From Daphnia carinata (taxonomy: Eukaryota; Arthropoda; Branchiopoda; Diplostraca; Daphniidae): 64,000 nt of DNA. The notes beneath the pieces are model-generated. The model did not search any database and was not told where the DNA came from. It worked only from the letters and a program-made list of their open reading frames with translations. The translations under genes were made by a program, and so were the position numbers. How positions within the stretch are numbered: position 1 is the first letter of the stretch; every line of letters starts with the position of its first letter. The DNA lies in contig NC_081340.1 in the NCBI RefSeq assembly GCF_022539665.2, positions 6,447,357 to 6,511,356 of the forward strand, in the 5' to 3' direction. Below are positions 32,987-43,195 of this stretch, piece by piece.

Positions 32987-33556
32987 ATGATGCAGAAGAT
33001 AACAATTCCATCCTTTTGCATTTTGTTCATTGCTCTTGCAATGAAAACAGATCAAGCAGACGCCGAACGATGTGTCCCTACCAAATACAGAATGATCCCA
33101 GTAATGAAAATATTAGGCTTGTGGCGGCCTATTGGATATTGCAATGATAATACCCGAGCAAATCCATGCTGCGGTAACGGCAAATGTGACGCATTTTGCC
33201 GCAATTGCGTTGGCGGATGTCGAAAGAAAAAGGCACAGGTGACAGGAGATGAAACGAAAAATCCGGCTACTACGGGAAATCGGCAGGTGATTTCAATAGA
33301 ATCGATGGAAGACACGACGGACGGGAGCATCCTGGTCGCTGATACCTTTCATGAAGCCACAGTCAATGCGGGAATTAGAGTTATCCCTTTCACAACATCA
33401 GATCCACAAATTAAAATGAAACAAAGAACTTACGTCTCTCACCATTTATTCGGAAAACTGGGTAGCAGCCTTCGTCGTTTCGGTGGAGGATTCGGCCGTC
33501 CATATGGAATCGGATATGGCCGTCCGTACTTTAGCCGGCCGGCAGCAGCTTTTTGA
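32987..33556 (+). CDS. Secreted Diedel-like Cys-rich protein with GRPY tail
   Basis: A 189-aa protein whose ATG begins exactly at an acceptor (AAAG|ATGATG); a noncoding exon ending near 32910 precedes it. The signal peptide is MMQKITIPSFCILFIALAMK to about QADA. The Cys-rich block reads ERCVPTKYRM...GYCNDNTRANPCCGNGKC, then DAFCRNCVGGCRKKK, matching the gene at 25160 and the C-terminal half of insect Diedel. A long hydrophilic middle follows, then GGGFGRPYGIGYGRPYFSRP, the same GRPY repeat as the neighbouring matrix-type proteins. This fusion of a cytokine-like Cys domain with a cluster-type tail is unusual. The function is not provable from sequence. Confidence 0.78.
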   Translation: MMQKITIPSFCILFIALAMKTDQADAERCVPTKYRMIPVMKILGLWRPIGYCNDNTRANPCCGNGKCDAFCRNCVGGCRKKKAQVTGDETKNPATTGNRQVISIESMEDTTDGSILVADTFHEATVNAGIRVIPFTTSDPQIKMKQRTYVSHHLFGKLGSSLRRFGGGFGRPYGIGYGRPYFSRPAAAF

Positions 33557-34130
33557 ATCTCCAACACAGACTGTTACTAAAAAAAAACGATAGTAATTAA
33601 AGCTTGGCTTTCTCATAGCTTAAACTGTGGTTTGTCATTACCTTTTGGAATCAGAGTACTTTGACTAATACATCAGTGATGGAAATACATATTTTGTTAG
33701 ATGTTTCTAGTTTTAATTGTAAGCTATAATCGTCTTTTTTGGAGCTGACACATCCTGGCATTCAAAAATTGTTCTATTAAAGTTGATCTGGACACATAAA
33801 TCAAATAGAGTTTGACAGAAAATACCTGAGTTTAAATAAATCCCCATCACGTCTATCAACTCTGGTATAAAACAGCTGCCACCTTAACGTTTCTAAAATT
33901 AGATTTAAAATAAAAGGAATTTAACTTTAAAGCTGTTATTACGGTAGGACTACGCTACCCTCTATCTTTATCTTTCTGCTGGAAAGGAAACGCATCAATA
34001 TCCCCTTGGCTTTGTTCTTCTCTTACACGTTTCCCTTTTTCCATCAGAGCAACCATCTCGATATCGCTCTTCTTTGACATGACGTTGTTTCTGGAACGCG
34101 TTAGTTTCCCCGTAACCTCTAAGTTCCACA
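33557..34130. other. Intergenic DNA
   Basis: No coding feature. Minus-strand open frames between 33955 and 34264 overlap the next gene's promoter elements and look spurious. Confidence 0.5.
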
Positions 34131-34403
34131 TAACCTTGGCAAAAAGATAACATTTCCTTGTTAGAAACTGAAGACAAAGAAAGTCCACCTGTTAAGAGGG
34201 TTACTGAAAAAAAACGATGGATGAGAAAGAACGGGTCACACTCTTTGTTGTTACTGTAGGTCAAGCCTTATTCGACTACCTGTAGAGGGGGGAAAAAGAA
34301 TAGCCAATAGCAATTTACTTTAGAGCATATAATGCCTTTTAAGTAATATGCAACCAAGTATTAAAGAACTTGCCAGTAGGGTTTACTTCGGTAGGCTATA
34401 TAA
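34131..34403 (+). promoter_or_regulatory. Two-part upstream module and TATA box (gene at 34462)
   Basis: TAACCTTGGCAAAAAGA at 34131-34147 is identical over 17 bases to 35753-35769. TTGTTGTTACTGTAGGTCAA (34245-34264), CTACCTG (34276-34282) and TATATAA (34397-34403) follow. Confidence 0.68.
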
Positions 34404-34461
34404 GTTCAAAGTCCTTCTTCGTTTCCGTATCAGAATTCCGACAACCTTGACCGGATTCACC

Positions 34462-35156
34462 ATGAACTATTTTACTTTGGTAACCGAATTTTCCCCTATA
34501 TAATTTTTAAATCATGATAATTATCTGAATTAATCATTTCACCATAGATTACCTGTCTTGTTGTAGCCCTTCATACTGCTGCAGCCAATCCAGTAGGGGA
34601 AGACGAACGCCAGATGATTTACGTTGGCATGATGGACGGATTCATCGTGTTGGATGAAGATGAGATGAACAGCAATCACTCGAAGTTTCCCAAACCTATA
34701 GCATTAACTAATCAAAAATTACCACAATTAATCGACGGTAGCCGTCCAGAGATGCCCGAAGAAAAAATACCTCCCAGCCATTCGAAATTACCTGGACGCC
34801 CAGCTAAACCACCAATTATCAAACTACCTCCACTAACTTTCACACCCCAACCAGGTCCTTATCCTTATGAGTACTCAATACCTAAACCTTATACGGCTCC
34901 AGGTGGCTACGGATCGCATTTTGGTTATGGGCCTCAATATTACGGATTCCGCCCGAGTTATCCCATGATGCCACCCGCTCCTGCATATGAGTTCCGTCCA
35001 ACCTACACCATGATGCCACCCCGCCCAAGCTACGGGTACCGTCCGAGCTATGCTGTATTGCCACCTCGTCCTATCTACGGATTCCGACCGTATAAAAAAG
35101 ACGAAAGTAACACGTATGATGAAGATGCACTCTTACAATACGCTGTTTCTGATTGA
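34462..35156 (+). CDS. Secreted Pro/Tyr-rich protein (FRPSY/MMPPRP repeats)
   Basis: Exon 34462-34479 (MNYFTL) joins exon 34548-35156 in phase 0 for 208 aa. The signal peptide ends HTAAA. The segment MIYVGMMDGFIVLDEDEM parallels the GMVDGMVLMDDD segment of the neighbours. The middle is Pro/Lys-rich (KLPGRPAKPPIIKLPPL). The C-terminal third has repeats of about 17 residues: YGFRPSYPMMPPAPA, YEFRPTYTMMPPRPS, YGYRPSYAVLPPRPI. Tyr-Pro repeats of this kind are common in arthropod cuticle and adhesive proteins. The C-terminus is acidic. The first-exon and intron design equals that of the other family members. Confidence 0.83.
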
Positions 35157-35752
35157 TCCCTAAAATCATTGAAATTCCGGATTGGGAAAGTACTTTCCCT
35201 AACATTTCCCGGGTCGAATTTAATTCTTGCAAGTTGTTTACCAATACAATTCTAAACGCAATCTGCCAAATAATTTGGTTATTTATGTGGCTGGTAAATT
35301 TAAGAAAGTGTCGTTATCAAGTTGCAATATAATACTAAAATAGCGTATTCTGATTCGAATTCGGCGAGTTAAGAGCCAAAAAACCATTTTAGAAATGCTA
35401 ATTTGGACTTACAAATCAATCGCCATCGCATCGGTTAATACGATAAGGCGGTCCTTTTGAAAACTACACAACAGTCAAATGCGTAAACAGAGAATAGGTT
35501 TGCAAGCAGGTCGTTGAACTAACAAATCTATACTTCGTGTAGGAAGTTTGCAATTTATCTTTCAACAGACGTGACCCCGTTAAAAATTGACAACAATCTA
35601 CCGGTTGAATAGATCGTAGAGTCCCTCATGATATAATACAGGAAGACCAGTGCGTTGGTTGACTAATATCGAAGACGTTCAAAGAGATGCTAGGGAAAGG
35701 GGGGAGGGGGACCCGGAATGACTCGATATAAAAAGCAGGTAACCTTTCAAGG
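35157..35752. other. Intergenic DNA
   Basis: No coding feature was seen. A G-rich tract lies at about 35699-35710 just before the next promoter module. Confidence 0.5.
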
Positions 35753-36005
35753 TAACCTTGGCAAAAAGAAAAGCTTCCTTGCCATCCCCCCTCCAAAAAA
35801 AATGTGCCAAGCTGACAAAGTTACCTAACACCGATGGGGGGAATGAACTTTGCATCAAGTTTTTATCGTTTTGTTGTTGCAGGTCAGTACGAATGTTAGG
35901 GACTACCTGTTCAAAAGAGAAGGAAGGGCCAAAAAAGGCAATTCTCTTACCTTTGTGTAGAATTGGTTCCCAACGAAATTGCAGAAAAGCCTCGGTGGTA
36001 TATAA
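35753..36005 (+). promoter_or_regulatory. Two-part upstream module and TATA box (gene at 36070)
   Basis: TAACCTTGGCAAAAAGA at 35753-35769, TTTTGTTGTTGCAGGTCAG at 35869-35887, CTACCTG at 35903-35909, TATATAAG at 35999-36006. An AATGAACTTTG block near 35842 also recurs near 29571. Confidence 0.68.
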
Positions 36006-36069
36006 GCTCAAGCTCTTCACTGGAGTCAGTATCAGAACTCTGACTAACGTCGTTGGTCAACATCTCAGA

Positions 36070-36552
36070 ATGAACAGCTTAACTTTGGTAAGTAAATTTC
36101 TAAATTATAAGATTTCAAATAGAATTATTAAAAACAGAAATATTTGTTTCAATTAGACTGCTTGCCTACTTGTGACGCTCGGCGTTGCGTTCGCAAATCC
36201 CGCTGTTCGGGAAAGCCGCCATGCTGTTCCTATTGGGATGGTGGATGGGATGGTCTTGATGGATGACGACATGGTCAACGACGACAGCCATATCCAAGAA
36301 ACCGCTTTTAATCCAATCATGATCAACCCACGCAATATTGGAGCCATGGCCCACATTGCTTCTGACCAACAAACCGAAGAACAGCGTTACGGATGGGGCG
36401 GCGGTCGTCCCTATGGAGGTGGATGGGGTGGCGGCTACGGTCGCCCCTACGGTGGCGGATGGGGTGGCGGTTACGGCCGCCCCTACGGCGGTGGATGGGG
36501 CCGTCCCTATGGTGGCGGATGGGGTCGTCCATACTACGGCGGCCGTTGGTAG
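36070..36552 (+). CDS. Secreted Gly-rich protein (GRPYGGGWGG repeats)
   Basis: Exon 36070-36087 (MNSLTL) joins exon 36157-36552 in phase 0 for 137 aa. The signal peptide ends GVAFA. NPAVRESRHAVPIGMVDGMV and LMDDDMVNDD are nearly identical to the gene at 29772, so these two are close paralogues separated by three other cluster genes. After SDQQTEEQRY the tail is a run of GRPYGGGWGGGY units ending GRPYYGGRW. The composition is that of a flexible extracellular matrix or cuticle protein; glycine-rich antimicrobial peptides can look similar and cannot be excluded. Confidence 0.85.
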
Positions 36553-37352
36553 AGCGGGAAAAAATTGTTGGCTAACGTGACAAGCTGCTTCGTACCATCA
36601 ATGCAAACCTACAAGTTCCAAAAGAAAACATGTTGTGTTAATAACAATGCTCAAACAATGCTTCTGTAATTGAACTTGTTTTGTTTTCCTAAAAAAATAA
36701 AATAACATCTCTACAAAATTTAATTCTCAGTTGATATTGTAGTGTTATTTTCGTGCAACGCTAGCCATCTTCATTGATTCCCAACAAAGTTTTTGGCAAG
36801 AATATGGTTCCGTGAGGCACTACAAATCAATACAAACACAGAACGATCTTTCGACCTGAAATTCTCCTGGAACCGTATGTTAAATGATGAAGTACATCAA
36901 AACTAGGATAGGCGATGTCAAAATAATCTATGCTCATGCGAATTATTTTGAAATTATTAATCGCAATAGCTATTAGAAACCTTCATCAATAATAAATTAA
37001 ATATAAAAAGCGACCTAATAGTTAAAATAAGTCGATAAAGAAGAGAAAACAGTGGAGGGCAAGTTCGGCGCAACTTGTACGTAGCTTCTCCATGTTTGCA
37101 AAGTCCCAAAAATGAAATGCTTTAAAAGAAAAGGAGAATGACCTAGTTAAGAATTATCTAATGTCATGCCAGGATCACTGACCTAGCCCAATAACGTGGG
37201 CTACAATAATAAATGTCTGCTTCTTTTGCCTATCTCACCCCCTCACCCTGCCAAAGACTACCTCAGGTAAAAAGTGCCACAGCCGTAGTTCAACGTAACA
37301 AAGACAGGTATCCCAAACAAGCGCTCGAACGTTCCAGCGGGGTAAGGGATAG
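36553..37352. other. Intergenic DNA
   Basis: AATAAAAT near 36696 may be the polyadenylation site of the preceding gene. A GACTACCTCAGGTAAA block near 37256 is a diverged version of the CTACCTG element. Confidence 0.5.
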
Positions 37353-37360
37353 TATAAAAG
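37353..37360 (+). promoter_or_regulatory. TATA box of gene at 37412
   Basis: TATAAAAG about 52-59 bases before the start codon. Confidence 0.7.
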
Positions 37361-37411
37361 GTGCGAGTTCTTACTTCACTAGTACCAGAAGACAAAAAAC
37401 TATAACGGAGG

Positions 37412-38501
37412 ATGAAGGGTTTCTCTTTGGTAAAACAAAATTGACCTTACTTGTTTACAATTTAAAAGATCCTTTGTTTCGCTTTCCTAGATTATCGCAT
37501 TCGCCATTCTGGGCACTGCTATAGCAGTTTTCTCTCCTATCCCAGAATTTTCAGAAGATGTGGCACATACGGAAGACGATGGAGAGGCATTCTCAACTAC
37601 TCAAGCTACGGACCACATTGCAAGTGAACAACCGACTGAGAATGATGACTTCACCACAGAAAGGTAAGAATCAAATTTATACCTTAAATATATATGTCGA
37701 TTACACCTGAATCTCGTGCAATCTTGGTCTAGTGAACCTCGTGAAGAAATTGAAACACGACTATCTCGGTCATCATTGGTCTCCGTGTACCTAAGAAAAA
37801 CAAAATTGAATCCGCAATTAACAGGTAGTAACGCGACTGCTCCAAATAATTCTGTTGGTACCGCAGAGATTGCAATTAATCCAGCTGCAGAAATAACTCC
37901 AGCAAAGACACAGGAGGTCGGGAGTAGGGATGAAGTGTCTCGGCCAAATTATGCGCTTCTCATGGCGCCAGGACCATATTACGGTCCCATGCAACCGGGC
38001 CTGGAAATAAATCCAGAAGAGGAAGACAATAAATTTTTTAATCTTGCTCAAATGTTAAGCCCTCCTCGCAAACCTTACGTACCCGGAACTCTGCGGCCAT
38101 ATGCAAGACCTCGTCCGAATTACGTAAACTTCTTGGGAGCTCGGCCCTATGGATATCAAACCGGTTATGGAATTCAAACCGGTTACGGACCTCAGACAGG
38201 TTACGGGTTCCAATCGGCTTACGGACCTCCACCTGATGAGGGATACCGTTTGGCCAGCGGCTTGCCATACGGCCTAGAAGAAAATCCTGATGAAGAAGAT
38301 AATAAATTTTTTAACCTTGCTGAAATGTTAAGCCCACCTAGACGACCATACGTACCCGGAAGTATCCGGCCTAATATGAGTCCTCGGCCAAATTACGCCA
38401 GTTTCTTGGGTCCCCGTCCAGCTTACGGTTACGGTCAAAGCGTCTACGGCATGCAGCCGAGCCCGTATCCATACTATGCAAGCTTCGACGAGAGCTTTTA
38501 A
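37412..38501 (+). CDS. Secreted Tyr/Pro-rich protein with internal duplication
   Basis: Exons 37412-37429 (MKGFSL), 37491-37663 and 37733-38501 give 319 aa with GT-AG introns. The signal peptide is about MKGFSLIIAFAILGTAIA. An acidic, Thr/Ser-rich linker follows. The C-terminal part carries a ~60-residue block twice: EEEDNKFFNLAQMLSPPRKP...GTLRPYARPRPNY and DEEDNKFFNLAEMLSPPRRP...GSIRPNMSPRPNY. Each copy is followed by a Tyr/Gly stretch; the first includes GYGIQTGYGPQTGYG repeats. NKFFNLAxMLSPP could be a short amphipathic interaction segment. No known domain recognised. An AATAAA signal lies at 38595-38600. Confidence 0.82.
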
Positions 38502-39548
38502 CTTCTGCTTGAATACACACTAAAAGAGCCACTCTAATTCACAACAATTACGATCAATTCTTTTTTGGTTAAATCGCGTCGATGTTTCCATATCAATAAA
38601 CATTTGAACTGAAAATTATTGCTGAAAACAAAACTGAAATGTCTACGTCAACACGTTAAAGAACGTTCAAATAACACACACATACACAAATCCTCTTTAG
38701 AAGTTAACCATAAATGGGTTTGTTTTTAACTAAACGAAAAATGCAGAGTACTTGTTATTTATCGTGGGAAAACGAGGGAAGAAGGAAAAACAAATGTAGA
38801 CAAAGCCCGAAACGTTTGAAGAGCCGAATGATCACGACATGAATCGATCTCAGCCGACTTTGGAAAAAAACAGAAAGATATGAAATAAAAACCTACAAAG
38901 ATTTAGAAAATTTAAGGGGAGAGCAAGAACATATCAATCTTCTCAAAAACTTTTAAAGGTCGGATTTTAAAGTATAAATTATTTTCAAAACCGAATCAAA
39001 CCCTAAAACAACGTGAGTGTACAAATTCAGCGGAATTTAGACACTTGACTTTTCACAGTTAAAAAAAATCAAATTTAAATTCCCCTAAATTAAGGATATG
39101 TCTACGAGTGAAATATCGCGAAGCTGGCGAAAGCATCTTTACAAGTCACATCAGATTGCAAATCTTTTACGACTGATAAATGGGCTGTAAATCCGCTGCT
39201 TGTCATTCAAAAACACGAATACAAAAAATAGAAAAGCTACTTTTAGTTCCAAGATTAATGTTAACACTTACCCAGGTATAGTACAGTGAAACTCCTCAAG
39301 TTCCATCACTATCCAGGATAAAGTCATCGACCTTTTGACCGCCAACAACTTTACACCAACCTTGAAAACACTGTAGAACGTACATTTATCATACGAGGGG
39401 TAAACATATATCTAAGGGGGATGAAAAAAAACTACCCTATACTACCAAGGAAATCAAGGAAGGGCTGGATAGTTTTCAAACATTGAACTCCCCTCCCCTT
39501 TCGAATCCTTCTTCCGCCAGTAATACGGGTTTTCAACACAAACGCGAG
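38502..39548. other. Intergenic DNA
   Basis: Contains the AATAAA signal at 38595-38600 and AACCTTGAAAAC near 39358, a weak version of the cluster's distal element. No coding feature. Confidence 0.5.
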
Positions 39549-39556
39549 TATAAAAA
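39549..39556 (+). promoter_or_regulatory. TATA box of gene at 39607
   Basis: TATAAAAA about 50-58 bases before the start codon. Confidence 0.7.
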
Positions 39557-39606
39557 GGACCAACTTGCTTGCCTAATCCACAGAAGGGTGTAGGTTTGCA
39601 TTCGAG

Positions 39607-40087
39607 ATGAAACTAGCAACGGTAGATATTTTGCTTTGGACGATCTCAGCTTGGCAAGTTAAAAAACTGTTTGTTGTTGTTGTATTAGGTTGTTTTGTGT
39701 GCTCTTTCCATTGCAACAGTTTTTGCAAATGTTCCTAATCGAAATCGCAGAGGTTTACCTGGAGTGCTATTGAAAGATCCAAATCCAATTACATTCACTA
39801 ACTTTAGACAACAATATTTCTACCCACGTCCTAACTGGGGAGGTAACAAATTTCAATACTTTAAGCAAATCACATGCATACGTTAATAAATGAATTGTTA
39901 CCTAACAGGTTATGGTGGAAATTTTGGAAACGCTTACGGTATCAGCAGCTATGGCGTAGGAACATTTGGCGGATGGAATCATGGAGGAAATTATGGAAGC
40001 AACTACGTCGCCAGTAGCTATGCAGCAGGAACATACCCCAACGTGGCAAGTTCCAATTCAGGGTTCGCCGCAAGCGCTTATGGTTAA
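39607..40087 (+). CDS. Small secreted Gly/Tyr/Ser-rich protein
   Basis: Exons 39607-39621 (MKLAT), 39689-39842 and 39909-40087 join in frame for 115 aa. The signal peptide ends TVFA. Mature sequence begins NVPNRNRRGLPGVLLKDPNP and then changes to GYGGNFGNAYGISSYGVG and FGGWNHGGNYGSNYVASSYA repeats. The dibasic NRNRR could be a processing site. The architecture matches the other cluster members, with a 15-base first coding exon. The AATAAA at 40198-40203 is 10 bases from the RAD52 stop codon on the opposite strand, so the two transcripts must overlap or nearly so. Confidence 0.8.
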
Positions 40088-40213
40088 CAATGATGTAGCC
40101 AATCGAAGATAGTCAGGGAACATCTATCAAGCAACCATTGTTTCAATACGGGAATTTTAAGTTAATACACACCTTAGAACAGAAAGCCACGAATCCAAAT
40201 AAAATCGGCAGTT

Positions 40214-41803
40214 TCATTTTCTAAAATTATTTGACTTTGATCCACTATTCATCGTGTATGATGGTTTACAGGGCGCTGGATTTGCTGTCCTTTTTTCACT
40301 TATTCCATTGCCCAGTGGAACATCTTCATTGCCCCAGTCAATTTCGTTAACCAGGGCAAAAGATTCTGGATCTATTTCCCGCATCCATGTTTCAGTGTCA
40401 TCTAAAGATCAAAGAAGTTTTAGATTTTTCAGATGGCTGACGGTTCATCTATAAGATTATTGCAAAACGTGAACATCACACTAGGTGATTAAACGAAATA
40501 CCTCGAACAACATACCTTCAGGTATTGGTGATGATTGCTCTGCTTTAATATGAATAGGGGGGATCGATTTGTTATCGTCTGACTTATGACGTTTCATCTG
40601 TTGCTGAAGAAATTCCTCTTTTTTTTGTTGTTGTCTTCGTTTTCGCTCCAATTTGACAGGATCACTTTCATTCAAGAAATCGTCTTTAACTACGGAATTA
40701 TTCTCACTCTTTTGACCTCCTGAAACATGAGATGGTTTAACTGTAGTAAACGAAGAATCTGATTTGGAAACTGGTTTAGGGTCTGTAGGTAACATAGGGC
40801 AATGAGGTGCAGGAAGCTTTTGCTTTGATGATTCTGGGGGCTCAGGAGTTTGTTTTTCTTCTCTGAGGATACTAGCCGGTAACTGAGGTACTTTTATTGC
40901 TTCAGTAGTGCGTTTTTTCCCCTCCTTCAAAAATGATCAGAATTTGCGAAAGGTTAGATGATTTAAACAAAATCCTATGCTGCAGTACCATTGCGTTATA
41001 GCGGCTTTTGTGGACATCTGGGGGAACTTCCAAAATTGTTTCATTTTTCTGTGGTTGAGCTGGAGTGGCAACAGGGAACTTGTTAGCCCATCTCAGGTAG
41101 TTTTTGTTGTTAAGACAGTTTCCCAAAACATTGCCAAAGCCTTTCAAGGCACGTTTAAGACCATCTGTTGCTGCTTCCTACATATAACCAAAGATTTATG
41201 CAATTATGCAAAAGACAGAATACAATGCAATATAATACCAAACCTTTCTAGCCTTTTCCAAACTCAAGGCCTTCGATTTCATGCCCTCACACACACCATA
41301 CCCAATATCTTCATGGAAGGCCCCATCTTTCAGCTCCACTCTCACGGTTGAAGACACTCCTACATAGAACTTGTCTTCGATCTGATCTACACAGTCTAAG
41401 CCATGGATTCAAATGTAGGTTAATATCTCTTCCTGTAATAGCAAACAAGTTTACCAATTGTTTGTTGAACAACTGCATGACTCCAGCCATTAAATCCAAA
41501 CACTTCATTTGCCAAAGCTATCAACCTCCATCCCTCAATATATGCAAGCTTTTGACCACCAGGACCATGCCTTTGACTAACCATTTCAGGTGCAAGATCT
41601 CTGCCAGTTTGTTGCATTAGATAACATAGTAAGGTATGTACGATAGGGTAAGGTATAACTACTACCTGCGAAGAGTAGACTGCAAAACTTGATGCTCTTC
41701 GACCTCATATTCAATCTAAGTTATTGAAAATCGTTAGCAATTAATATGGTATAATAAACCTCAATAAAAGACCTACCCTGCCAAATTTTACAGGTCGCTG
41801 CAT
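40214..41803 (-). CDS. RAD52: RAD52 homologue, DNA strand-annealing protein
   Basis: Seven minus-strand exons join with GT-AG introns: 41803-41777, 41715-41666, 41600-41455, 41386-41244, 41177-40989, 40924-40516 and 40401-40214, giving 383 aa. Human RAD52 is 418 aa. Residues ~20-185 are the conserved annealing domain: [89 protein letters not shown]. This domain forms the ring that binds ssDNA and pairs complementary strands. The C-terminal half is Pro/Lys/Ser-rich with an [16 protein letters not shown] basic stretch and ends with an acidic Trp-containing tail; in the family this part binds RPA and RAD51. RAD52 acts in homologous recombination and single-strand annealing in the nucleus. All phases are consistent and no break was found. 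Confidence 0.92.
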
Positions 41804-42379
41804 TGTTGAAAAACTAAAAAGATTACTCACTTACAGGAAATACCCGTAAACACGAAACCACGTGAAAAAAAAGGCAAATGTTTTACACGAAGAATCAATT
41901 GAATTTTTAAACCCCTTTCCCGTGTACAACTACAGCACACTAAAAATTGAAGCCCTTGCATACTAGGAAATAGGAAAATATTAAAACAGGCGCCTTCGTC
42001 TTAGCTGCCTGCCTTGTCAACTTTTTCCACTCACAAATGAATCGGTTTAGGACCAAAATAGAATGGTTTAACAAGCCAAATGAAACTGAAATTGGGTTTA
42101 AAATTAAAGTGTAAAAATACCAAAATGTCACACCAATGTTAAGTGCCAGAACTAAATAAGAAATGAATGATTGAGTATGTTAAGCAAATATGTATTTACA
42201 AAATTTATAGGATAGTGCTTGAAATTGCAGCGATTTACAAAAATTTATAAGATAATGCTTGAAATTGCAACGATTTACAAAAATTTATACAAGATTATCC
42301 GAAATTTTGAGGAGTTATTACATAATTCATAAGACAGTACTTGCAAATTTCAGAAACTAAACAAGAATTTCTCCCGCAA
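41804..42379. other. Intergenic DNA upstream of RAD52
   Basis: Presumed RAD52 promoter and 5' UTR. ACAAAATTTATA/ACAAAAATTTATA phrases repeat three times near 42197-42290 with GATAATGCTTGAAATTGCA between them. No gene. Confidence 0.5.
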
Positions 42380-43195
42380 TCTCCAATGCGTGCTACAGCT
42401 CGCAAAGGAGTAAATCCAAAGAATGGACCACATCCACACTCTCCAACGAAGCCGGTAGTTCGTGAATAGTACAACTCAAGGGACAGCTCACATCCATAAT
42501 CTTCAATGTGTCCGAAGCTTGCAAAGAAGTCAATCCAGTGGATGAATTTCATCCGTAGTCTCCAATGCATCCTGCAGTTTGCAAAGGAGTAAATCCAAAT
42601 AATGGACCACATCCGCACTCCCCAACGAAGCCGGTAGCTCGTGAACAGTACAATCCAAGGGACGGGTCACATCCATAATCTTCAATGCGTCCTGCAGCTC
42701 GTAAAGAAGTCAATCCAGTGGATGAATTTCATCCGAAGTCTCCAATGCATCCTGCAGTTTGCAAAGGAGTAAATCCAAAGAATGGACCACATCCGCACTC
42801 CCCAACGAAGCCGGTAGCTCGTGAAGAGTACAATCCAAGGGAAATTTCACATCCAATCTTCAATGCGTCCGAAGCTTGCAAAGAAGTCAATCCAGTGGAT
42901 GAATTTCATCCGTAGTCTCCAATGCATCCTGCAGTTTGCAAAGGAGTAAATCCAAAGAATGGACCAAATCCGCACTCTCCAACGAAGCTCGTGAACAGTA
43001 CAATCCAAGGGACGGGTCACATCCGTCATCTTCAATGCGTCCGAAGCTCGTAAAGAAGTCAATCCAAAAGAAGAATCTCATCCGCAATCTTCAGTGCAGC
43101 CTTCAGCTGGCAAAGAAGTCAATCCAATGGATGGATCAAATCCACAGTCTCCGACGAAGCAGAATGTTCGTGAAAAGTTGGTTCCGTGGTACGGG
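42380..43195. repeat. 60-bp tandem repeat with three-unit (~180 bp) higher order
   Basis: About 14 head-to-tail units of 53-60 bp. Three unit types alternate: type A with TTTGCAAAGGAGTAAATCC, type B with GCTCGTGAACAGTACAATCC, type C with GCTCGTAAAGAAGTCAATCC. Same-type copies are more alike than neighbours, so the array grew by 180-bp steps. As 60 is a multiple of three, long frames stay open on both strands, interrupted by TAG/TAA on plus and a recurrent TGA in type C on minus, plus 1-7 base deletions. Confidence 0.92.

Noticed and set aside
42685-42915. Plus-strand repeat ORF with HP-rich 20-residue units
   Set aside because: Only open because the unit is 60 bp; other copies contain in-frame TAG or TAA, so it is treated as a repeat, not a gene.
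42380-43195. CRISPR array
   Set aside because: Units are contiguous 60-bp tandem repeats without unique spacers, in an animal-type genome.
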